Below, piece after piece: positions 36,625 through 48,600 of a stretch of DNA of 64,000 bases (position 1 is its first letter; every line of letters starts with the position of its first letter). The notes under the pieces were generated by a model. The model did no database searches, had not been told where the DNA came from, and worked only from the letters and a program-made list of their open reading frames with translations. The position numbers were made by a program, and so were the translations under genes. Source of the DNA: Oegoconia quadripuncta (taxonomy: Eukaryota > Arthropoda > Insecta > Lepidoptera > Autostichidae); contig OX438743.1 in NCBI GenBank assembly GCA_949316235.1, positions 37,541,242 through 37,605,241 on the forward strand, given 5' to 3'.

Positions 36625-39600
36625 CGGTTCACAAAACTGGACACAATTCACAATATTTTTTGTCTTACCCAACATTACGACATAATTAATTGAATGTATC
36701 CTACTTGATGTGAACGACAGTAAATACACGACAGTATCGCAATTTATGTAAATATTTGCGATGTAATATCTACTTTGTATTATGTTAGGTAACTTTTTCT
36801 GCTTTTTTGTATATTTCGTGGTTCGTTCAGTGTGTCAAATAAATGCTTTCTATTCTAGATACTCTCTTTCTATTAGTTTTAGAAACCCGTGTGTTGTTAT
36901 TTAGAATATTTATTTTATACTATCGATTTGCAACATTATGATAATAAATAGGAAGAACCTAGCAGCCAAGATGAAAACCTGTCGACAGAAAGCAAAGATA
37001 ACAAATCTCAGATTACCTGGGCAACCGCGTTTACCCCAGCTGAAGCCGGCGAAAGCTGCAGGGCAGGCAGGCAGTGTAGTTGGATCTAGCCAACGCTCTG
37101 GTCGAAACTCGTTGGCATCTTTACCCCATATTGGTGATCGGTGTATTCCGCTAGTTAATACGACACATCTGCTGCCAGCATACAATGTGTATTTTTCTAG
37201 AAAAAAATGCGCTTCGATTATTTTAGTTCATGAAATACTTAAACAGGCATTTGTTATACCTAGCTCAAGCAACAGTCTTACATAAACTTTAATGTACAAA
37301 CCATTCCAGTGCTTTCAAAGTGCAAAAGTGGACCAGTGCAAAGATAGAATCAGGAATAGTGTAATTAGGGAGTTAAGCGGTGTGAAAGAAGACGTAGTAA
37401 CAAAGATTGAAAAGGGTATGCTGAGATGGTATTGGACATGTGGAGAGAAAGAAGACTAACGCAAGAGATATACGATGCGATGTGTTGGTAGGGAAAGACC
37501 ACGGCGAATATACCATAATCAAATCGGGGACGTTTTAAAGAAAGGCCAAGTCAAGAGTACTCTAAACTGACGAGCATGTATGAACAATCTTATGAGAGTG
37601 AATGAAGCAAAAGGGGTGTGTCAGGAAACAGGAACTACGGGAAACAGATGTAACTTTATGTATTTATGTATAATAATACAAACAAACAACAACATAAGGA
37701 ATTTAGTGAGGTACATTTAAATATCTTATAAAAATTACAAATTAGGCGGCCTTATCGCAAACAGCGATCTTTTCGAGGGCAAACTATATTTATGAAATAG
37801 TAATTAAGTGGGTTAGCATAAATAATTTCCTAATTATTAAGTACGACAGATAGTTCTGAATATTAAATTCCAAAAGTGTTATCCTAAAGAATATTATGAA
37901 AAACATTAATGCCATACATGATGAAACACAGTAATAACTAAATAATTTGAACAAATGAAATAAAAATGATATATATCCATACATAGGTACCTAATATACC
38001 TAAATAATAAATCTTATGTTAAAATTTTACATGTACTTACTTAGCTGTATGTCTTTAACGATTTTTCTCGCAATTAACGGCACAAAAGTATATAGCCGCA
38101 AAGATTCTTTTATTACAGCTTCCAAATAAATTAATTTAGATAAATGATGTTTTTCAACATCGTCATTTGAACTGATGAAAACATCTTGTAATCTAAAAAT
38201 AAACAAAAAGTTACACAAGCTGAAAGTTACACACGCTGAAAGCGACCGGTCTCGTTATGGTCTAACGTACATTGTAATGAATCGCCAACTGCCAAAATGT
38301 AACCGATAGAAAAGTTTTTTTCAAATTCTATCAATGACGAAGGAGAATGCCATGACGTTCATTACCATTGAAGTTAGGAATACTTCAGAATGGAAGCATC
38401 CAAGCACGATTATATCTTAAACAGTACGTAGTATTAACAAGCCGTTTGCTATGCTAACGATTAAGGCAAACCCGCCCGATGAAAATATAAAACAAGCACT
38501 AGGCCTCGAGTCCACGGCAGCAGCACTGGCTCTGGTAGCGGCCATGGTAACAGCGGGACAGAGGATGTTAAAAATCTCCGGTAAAGACCAAACTACTACC
38601 CTAATGACGAGTGGCCCTGTTAACAAATAACATAAATACGCTGAAGACCAACGTGACGCTCTTAGAGCTGGTAGAGAAAATAAGTAGGTTACGATAGGCC
38701 ATCTGAATTCAAAGAGAATGTAGTCACAATATCTCTGAAGTCTGGTATAACCTACACTATTACCGGGAGGGCGAATGACACACACAAGGCGGTGTCGAGT
38801 TTTTCGTCCCAAGTCGCTTATTAACCATAGAAAGTGTGTCGAGTTTGGTTTTGTGCGTTATACTGAGAATATACAAGTGGTATTCGTTAGAGATATTTGC
38901 TACAAGATGTAGGTATCATCATTATCACTTATTATTACACATACGGTTGTTACAACTATACCAAGTATAATTATATAACTCGTTTTTAGAAACAATTATG
39001 GAATTGGTGTAAAGGCTTTATGAGTAAAAATTAATATATGTATATTTATATAACCCAAAATTAAACGAGGACACATTAGTAACACTTTAACAGCGTTTAT
39101 CCCGCATTGTATTCCATACAAACTTTCAAGTCCAAATTTTTCGAAATGAATAAACCGATTCTAATGAAACTTTATACACATATAGCACGTACATAGATCT
39201 AAAAAGATAGTGGAGAACATTTTCGAAAAAAAATATTGGATCAAAGTTAGGGCGCTTTAAGATTTCCATAGTAACAGAACAAAATGAAGTTATATATTCC
39301 TTTAAAATTCGATATTTTGAAAATGTTTTCTACTAACTTTTTAGATCTGTGTACGTGCTATATGCGTATAAAGTTTCAATGTTTACAAGCATTTACCCCT
39401 CGCTGGATTCGAACCCGCAACCGTTGGTTTCGCTGATAGGGTCACTATCCACTATACTACCCATCGGTCGTCTTGGTCGTCAAATGGAGCGCCACTACAC
39501 TCCATGCACCCTCTTAAAGATACATAACTCTTAAGATTTTAACGTCATCTTCAGTTAATACTCTGTATGTTAAATTCAATTTGTGTACCAATAGCTTTCA

Positions 39601-42600
39601 TAATTTTATTGTATTTACAATAGACGGCGTAAGATGACCGCGCAACGCTATCGGATCTGTGAACGCAGTGAGACCTGCCTATACTGTAAGTGTTACGGTG
39701 GTCATGCGTAGGTATACTTCTTCTTCTCCAATTTAAGAGCTATGCTCTTGTAGGTGGAGTAATGACCAGGTATACTTACTCTGCCATAAGTTTATTTTGA
39801 ACTTCTGGATACGAGCCAATCATTATTGCAGTATACATGAGCGTTGCTGCTGATGTATCATGCCCACCAAAAATTATGCTTTCTATTTCGTTTTCTACTT
39901 CTTCTTCAGTGAAATTTCCATTTTTATATTGCTCTATAAGTATATCTAAAAACATTTTGCTATTATTTTTGTCTGAAATATAAAAAATGTTTCTCGATGA
40001 GCTGAATTATTTACAAAAAAAAGGATTTTATACAATTTCTGACCATTTGGATGATATAATAAAGACATGGACATTGGCGATATTCAGTCTAATTACCTAT
40101 ACATATAATATATTATATATTTATTCCTTGTTTTGTCGAATTACAAATTGTAACCAAAAACCTACTTAAAAATATTATACTCTTATACTTATTCTGGTGC
40201 AATCGGGTAAAAAGAGCAACCGTTGAGTTTCTTCCTCGTTCCTCTCTGGGGAGTCAGCTTTGTGAATGAGTAGTAATTTTAATATTAATATTAAGTTAAA
40301 AAATGTGACGATTTCCAGTGATATTTTTTTTCCTTTTGAAAGATGAATTGATGCATATTAAGAACTAAGCTAGTTTCAAACAAATATACAAATTATTTGT
40401 ATGTAGGTATACAACTAATAATATTTCTGTGAGTAGTCTATCAATTTGGTCCCTTCTTTTTGACATCAAATTATGTAGTTGTGTGGATGCTCTTCAGAAA
40501 AAAATAAGACTGTGAAACTGACTTCAAGGAAAAAGCGAAACCGAATGTTGCTTCTACAGTCAACGTAACTCATAAGCCTGGAGGAGGAGCAAATTGTGCA
40601 ATAGAGAGTATTTGATTGATTGATCGAAATAGAGGGATCAATATTGTCCTGACTCATTGTGTATATGTTGAGATATAAAACCGATTAACAGTAACAAAAG
40701 TAGATTAACAGTATTAAACATTAATGACATGTGTAGGTTAGAAATTCAAGACTTGGTATCATTTTGACGGTCACGATATTTTTATGTAAACATTTGGTCA
40801 TCTTTATTTTTGCAACAAGCCCGCGACTATTAGTTGTGTAGGCTCAGTACCCTTTTCTAAACTATTTATACCATTTACAGTTGCATTTTGATTTGCAGTT
40901 CACATATTGTAATCTTTAGATTTTCAAAGTTCTAAAAGTAACGAAATGATTTTTAATGTTTGTTTTCTTATCAAATTTTGCCAAAATTTTAATCTGTACT
41001 GAATTAAATACCCGTGAAACTCCACCAAAATTGAAACAAACAAATAATTTTGGATTTTTTTAAGTATAGATACTCGTAGATATACATTGCATTTGCGAAC
41101 AAAACATTAGGTAAGTTTTCAATCAGCGAAATTAAGCAAGTTCTGGCTCGGTCAGTCCTTGGGTGGGTGACCCTAGAGTGTTTTCGTGCTTCGGAGGGCA
41201 CGTTAACTAGTCAGTTAAGCCAAGTCGGTGGCCAATAGCGACGGCTTGAAAACACTAACAGTCCAGTGGCCATAGTCTCACACAAATCTACCAATCCACA
41301 CTCCACTCCTAATGAAAGCTGGTGATTATCATCATTTCTCACCTGATAAATTGCCACTGTTTTCTTTACAGTTGATGTTGTTTCCCTTGTTATGTAATTT
41401 AAGTTGTAATATCTGGAAAAGATTTAATAGTAAGGAGGTTGGTAATCGTGTAGTATCTGTATATTGAAGGTATTTGTATAAATAACTAAATTTAAATTTT
41501 TTGACTATTAAATGATACCAGTAATGAGTCGATACATTAAAATTTGCTTATTAAGATTAAAGACAATTTGCACATTCGCAGTTTTCCGAACGGCTGCCTT
41601 TACGAGTTGGATTCGTCTCGGTTGGCCTCTCTCTTGAACATGAACCTGTCTATTCAGATCTCTTGTTCAAGATACTCGTTTATAACTTCGAATATGGAGT
41701 TCTCAATTGATATTGTTGTGGGTACGATATGGAATTCGTCATAATTTTCATTTTGTCCACGCACATTAAGTGTGCACATATTGTGTGTATGCATAGTCTC
41801 ACGTGTCGGAATATGTACCATTGACCGAACCCTTAGTGTAGGGACACATCTGCGGAAGGTACTGCGCCGACACTTCGGTGACTGAATTATCGGTCGTTAT
41901 GACACACCAATCGCACCGAACGCGCAATTACGCGGTGCGCGGCGTCTAGTGCAGCGCGTTACGCGACGGACAATACGTAGCGTCGTCGCCTTCTGTCGTT
42001 GGTGGTCACAAAAAGAGACGAAAGACACTTGTACTGAAACAGAGAGGTTAGTCATTGCTGAACAGGAACGCGACGTTGCCGCTCTACGCTTTGAAAGCGC
42101 GCGCTGAACGTCCAGCTACGCTGGCCGAACATGCGGTCGCGTAATATAAATAAATAAATATCTTCGGACATACACACATTGTCATCTAGTTCCACATTAA
42201 GCAACCATAGGCTTGTGTTGTGGATACCAGATGCGTCTGTGTAATGCGTCGCATGATGTGTCGTTTGCTATGCAAAATACATTGAAGAGGTTTTCGCGGA
42301 AACAGTCGCTAGATGAAAGGTTCGGCATTACGCTGAACGCAGCGTAATTTCGGCTGATGTGTCATAGGTTATTGCGAGCGTATTCAGCCGAATTCTCAGC
42401 GCCGTACCTTTCGCAGGTGTGTGGCTACACTTAGGTGAGTGAGAGTAACTTCTTTACGTGTAGGAATAATTTGTATTCTTTGGCATGGTATACTTACATA
42501 CATACATAACGTCACGACCTTTGTCGGAAATAGGGTGATCAAAAAGACACAGTTGTTTGGGACACCAAACAATAGTGTTTTGTTGTTCCAAACATTAAAC

Positions 42601-45600
42601 GTTTAATAATTGAGACAACATCCACGGTACACCTTATGAATTATACAGAAATGCACTCGTAAAAGAGGTGAGCCCCTCGTTTCTATAACGCACAAAACTA
42701 TAGATGGTATTTTGGTGTAAAGTCCCATTGTAGTCTTTTACGACACCACGGTAAGAGACGGGTTGATTCTATTCTATTTGAGTACCGAAACCACACAGTA
42801 AGGTATAGTACCAATAACATGAGTAATAATTGTCATTATTCCAGTACCTTGGATGTCATATCTCGTAAGTCTTTTAAAGTTTCCTTTTGTTCTTTGTAGA
42901 GAGTACTCCATTGATATGTATAGTCATAGTGTCCGAGTACATTCATGAATCTAGCCACTGTTTGTTGGTGCATAATTTTTATGGCCTTAAGATATTGATG
43001 CATGCTCGTTTCAAGGGTTTTTCTATTCTCTTCACTCAATCCTATAAAATTAACTGAAAAAGAATTGATTATTTAATAATAATAGTGCATGGAAAATACT
43101 AAGGGTCCGTATTTTAGCATGTTACTCAAGCGTAGATCTGCGCTTGAGCAAGGTTAAAAAGAGATGCCGCTATACAAAATACATAAAGCTGTCCCTTTTT
43201 AACTGTCCTCAAGCGGAGATCTCTGCTTGAGTAACATTCTGTAATACGGGCCTAAGATTGGTCCCAATATATATTATAGAACGACGCTCAAAGTTAAGTA
43301 TTATTGCAATCTCTGTCTCGCCGCAAAAATATGAATATATCTGTCCCTTTTCCACTGCCAAGGGCAAATAGTGTGATCAAGTGTGATCAATGAATGAGTC
43401 TAACAGAATTGTGTCGTACATATTTCACTAATTTTCCTTCAAACGTAACCCTAAATGATCTCAAAATTGTAGCCGAAAGGGGGCTGTTTATTTTGCACTA
43501 CTTACTTAAAATTGTATTTAAATTATTGTAAGCCAAATATGGGTTGACATCAAACAAGCCTTTGTCAACTTCTCCCGCTAAAGATTTGACTAAGTCTTTA
43601 GCTTGCGCGTTGAGTGTACCAATGAATTCATCCAATAATCGTTGACTGAACGCTGCAATTAATACCTTCCGATGACGTTTCCACGTCTCTACTGAAAAGG
43701 CAAATGAATATTTTGTTAGTATTACAATACTGGTGCTCCTGAATACAATAATCACTTCCAATATGCACAAAGACGAGGAATATAAAACCAACCTCGAAAG
43801 ATTTGCTTAAAGCCGTTGCTGAGTTTCTGTGACCACCTAGCGATTCCATCATCAGGTCCTGGTATCATCTACGATCAGACTAGACATCCAGACAAGTTTC
43901 ATTATAAAGTTCCTGTGGCCACCTTACGCATCCATCATCTAACCACCGTAATGACATCATAATATACATGGTATCCGACTGTCATGCGTGTGCAAAGTTA
44001 CACCGAGAGTCGGAACTTGTGGGATTTTATCCGAGCGTACACACGATAAATAAACAATAAATCTTTAATCAGTGAGAATAAACAGTGATAGGATATGGCA
44101 CTGAAACGTGGTCTCTCAGTATGGGTCTCATAAGAAAACTCAAGGTCACGCAACGAGTATGGCGAGGGCAATGCTCGGCGTTACGCTACGTGATCGTATC
44201 AGGAATTAAGAAATCCGTATCTGTCTATAGACGAACGAAAATCACTTATATATTTCAGCGGATTAGTTAATTGAAGTGGTAGTTGGCAGGGCATATAGCT
44301 CAGAGAACTGATAGCCGGTGGAACATTAAGGTTCTCGAGTGGAGACCACGCACCGACACAAGGAGGGCGGGCGGCCTGATGAAGGTCGCGGGTTGTTGCT
44401 AAATGCAGGCCGCTTCCAACTGGTCGCCTTGGAAATCTATGGAGGAGGCCTATGTTCAGCAGTGGACGTCCTGTGGCTGGTGATGATGATGATGGAGTTA
44501 AATAATAATTAAATCACCAAAAATTTGTGAAACAACCGACTTCAGTAAGGTTCCATTCTCTATCTCATCATCATTATCTTGTATAGTCTGGTATAATTTT
44601 TAGATGTTTATATGGATTCCTCTGGCGGTAAATCCTATCAAACAAATAAATTATCATTAAAAACGTATCAATTTACGAAAATATGGGTGAGAATTATTCT
44701 TATCAATAAAACACATACATCCGTTTTTTTTAGAGTCGCTTAAAAACTTGTATATACTCACAATCGCTTGTAAGCAATCCTTGACCAAGCCATGGTTTCC
44801 AGAAGTCATAAACGATGTCTTTATCTAGGCAACTGTTTAGTACGGTCATGCTGTCCTCAGGATCTGTTAGCACTGCAAAATTTATATAATATTGCATTAT
44901 TGTTATTATAGAGATGTGTAAAAAGAATAGGACCAACCCATCTCTTCCCTTGGGTATCGTCAAGGGCAACTATGGGACTTTACACCAAATAACATCTCAG
45001 TATACTTGCAAGTTTTAATGGCTAGGCAGGGTTCACCCACTCTCACGTGTGCGTTAATGTGCATACCTATTTCGAAATGTGAACAGTGGATGTTGTTTCA
45101 GCAATAATCTTTTAATGTTTGGGATATCTCTGGCCACCCATCTATATGTGCCATAGTAATAAATGGGTTACGAATCAGTTTAATATTTCATTCAAAGAGC
45201 AGCTGTAGTTGTTTCAGATTCCAAAGTTTGAAAGCATTGCAAATGGTTTTTTATTGCTATTTCGGATAAAGATTGTGGCGATAGATTAATAGGCGAGTAG
45301 CAGGTGTTGAAGTACCTACATTCAAGCTGGTATATTGTTAAATAAGAAAAACAAAATTTTAGATTTAATAGTCCTCGCGATGTCAATCTTTGTTCTCTTT
45401 TGGCCACTTCTCAAGTCTATTTTAATACTATTTTAGGGTGCAGTGACAGGTACTGTACTAAAACACATATAGTTTCGTCATGTTCGTTCGTTCGTTCGTT
45501 CTTTCGGCTCCACAGAATACCAGCGTCGTGGTTGCTCCAACCCGACACATGCTGAGTGGAGACCTTTTTGGATTTAGGTATTGTAAAATTACGTATACAG

Positions 45601-48600
45601 CTTTATATAACAGAAATCCAAATAAATACTTTCTTTCTTTCTTTCTTTCATGTCTTTCACAGACTTTTTACTCACATCATTCCATCATAGGAGAAATTTA
45701 AAACTTTAAATTGCAACCAATCAAATCCTTACCAAATAAAACAAATGAAAGCTTAACAACGTATTCTGCAGATGAGCTCAAACATAAACGAAGATAACGA
45801 GGCAACATTCATATTCTATTATGTCAATAATTAATAATTTAAAAAATTTATAACAACACGAAATAAGGTTTAGGTCGGAGTCGATCTATAATATCAATTT
45901 ATTGATTGATTAAAGTTTCTTGACTAGATATCCTGGTCAAATCAAATATCAACTAACTTGATGTTGTACACAATAATCAACAATATTCCATAGATCTTAA
46001 TTTTAGGTGTGAATTTAAAAAAAAACTTACTGTATACTATCCATGGACCAAATCTCACTGTACCCACTCCACCTATTGCAGTAATTTCTTCTGACAAGTT
46101 TTCCAATCTGGTATAAAATTCTGAAAAGATAGTACAAGTTTAGTGCATTATAATTTTATACACAATAGCTTTTCGCTCGACCTCAGTCAGAGATAATCTT
46201 AAGAAGATGATGGCAATGGTGGAAGCGAAGATGAGGCCAAATATGAAAAAAGTTAAATAGTTAAACATAGTTTTTAAGACAAAACATCGATTTTGTTAGG
46301 AATAGTTCGATTATAAAAAATATAATTCGTGGAATAGTTTTCGGCGTCATGAAATTCGATATGAAAAGTTTCCAAACAATAATCTACATCCCTTTGTTCA
46401 CATAAGTTTTTTTTTCACAATATATTATTAAAGTAAATCTACAGAACCGATTAAATCGACATAATAACGTAAATCTAAATAGTAATGGGTCAGGTCATAT
46501 ATGTATAGCATTGACTGAGCGTCAGCTGAACAGACCAAACAGCCAACGTGTTAATGATATAAATTCGAAGAATCATTCCATTAAATTGCCATGATAAAAC
46601 AAGGAATATACACAAAAAAACTCAAACAGACAAGAACACGTATCTTCTATGCTCGATTAATTAAACAACAGATCTTACAACTATTGTAGAACTTACTGTA
46701 ATAATTTCCTATTCTAAAAAAATATTATTTGAAAATATTTTTAATTTTTTTTAACTTTAATTTTTTATTCGTAAATACTCTATAACCTGGATTAAATTCT
46801 TCAAATACATAGTAACTACCTATTTCTTATATGTTGTTGTATAATTTATGAAATAAAGATATTTTTTAAATTGTGGTGAGCATTGAGCATGACGGAAAAA
46901 AAAATATGCAGGTATCTTTTTAATTTCATGGAACTGAGCTCATTTAACTAATATTATAAATATGCGAAAGTTCGGATGTTTGTATATTGTTTGTTTGTTT
47001 GTTTGTGTCTCAACCAGGGCGAAACGGATGAACGGATTTGGATAAAATTTCTTATATAAGTAGAACATACGTAGGATATTTTTTGTCCCGAGAAAGTGAG
47101 TAGTTCCCGCGCGATAAACAAATTTCCGCGATAAAGTTATTCCACGCAGACGATGTCGCGGGCGGAAAGCTAGTCTTTCATAATTCTCGAAGTATTTAAG
47201 TAGCGTAAAGCAAAAAAATCAAATAATTTTATGCAAATGTTACAGGATCAATAAAAGGAGTCAAGTTTATAATTCATCTCTAATAATCATATAAGGTATA
47301 ACAAACTTAACCCGACAAACGTTGACAATTGCACGCACATGCCAATAAAATAATATATTCATTAAAAAAGCTAGCCTTAAAAATTTTGTTTCCGAGTACA
47401 AAAATTAAATGTAAGTGCAAATGAAAATACAAATTGACAGAGTTACTTCATTTCGATTGTATCTTGTTTTATCAATTAGAAAAACAGGCAACGTTGCATT
47501 GATATGGAAGACGCCAAAGGGGGTGGCGGGGCACAGGGCGCAACCAATCACAGCAAGTCACGGCGCCGGGGCTAGCGCAGGCGGCTAGCGGATTGTGGTC
47601 ACCTTTCGGCGTCTTAAAAGATACCACGGCACGTGTTTGTGTTTTGTGGTATTAAAGTCCAACTCACAAAATTTACATTTCTCAATTTTATTTTTTGAAT
47701 AAAGTCTGTTAACTTTAATGTTTTATTTTTTATATTTTTGGTAATAGGTACATCCTATACAGACACTCAGCAACTTTTGTCGGGTTAATTTTGTTAGACC
47801 TTATATATAAACAATCCACTAAAAACTTTTATGGTAATTGGGTTTCCAAATGAATTTTATTTTATGTGCTAAATATATTCCCGTCGCCCATACGAGAAAA
47901 CGCTGTGCCCCTTGGGACGTGTAATGCTGATGATGATGGAAACATTCATAGCCGTCCACTTCATGACTAACCAGAGAATACGGACACTGTCAAGGGTTTT
48001 AAATATCATTAACAACTTGCGGTGTCAAATAACTGGTTAAATGTAGGTACATTAGTGAGGAATTCTGCATCGAATCTTCTTCTATTATAAGCTAAATTTC
48101 ATATTTCGAGCTAGCGCTTATCTTGGTTAGTATTCTGGGTACCGGTCGTTGAAATGGCACCATTTCATTGAAGTTTATTGTATTACATACTGATTGACGT
48201 TGTAAAAAAATGCATACCACAGAATTTGACCAAAAAACAAAAAGTTAATTATTAATTTCTTTATAACATAAGTAGACATTGACTATTTTTTTAGAAAATT
48301 GTTTTAGAACGTAGCATCTTCTACGACGCAATAAAGTTCACAGTGGTAACTTTAATTTAATATTGTAGGTTTTATAACTAAATACCTATACTACATCTAA
48401 AGCAAGCTTCAGATTGGTTAGTAAACATTTTTATTCTATTACCGATGAATACTCTATCCTTCTACAAAAAATCGAGAACTATAACATTATAGCAAGTTAC
48501 ACCACAAAAATTACGTATTTTTACTGGACTACTGGCTTTCAGATAAGCGGCAAAATTTGTAGAAATATTACTGGAAAACAAAAACTTACTGCAGGCGTCC

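Larger units (their letters stand above)
34900..37303. repeat. Segmental duplication, copy 1 (partner 59860-63118)
   Basis: Collinear with 59860-63118. Similarity breaks off abruptly after aatgtacaaacca at the right end. On the left, similarity passes into a segment that is in opposite orientation in the two copies. Confidence 0.85.

Noticed and set aside
36910..37016. Open frame continuing the P450 past the CPG motif
   Set aside because: It begins at a GT donor, is not P450-like, is frameshifted in the duplicate, and the true C-terminal exon is at 35064-35218.
38417..38812. 131-codon minus-strand frame in P450 intron 7
   Set aside because: Locally GC-richer but with no recognised domain; probably a repeat remnant.
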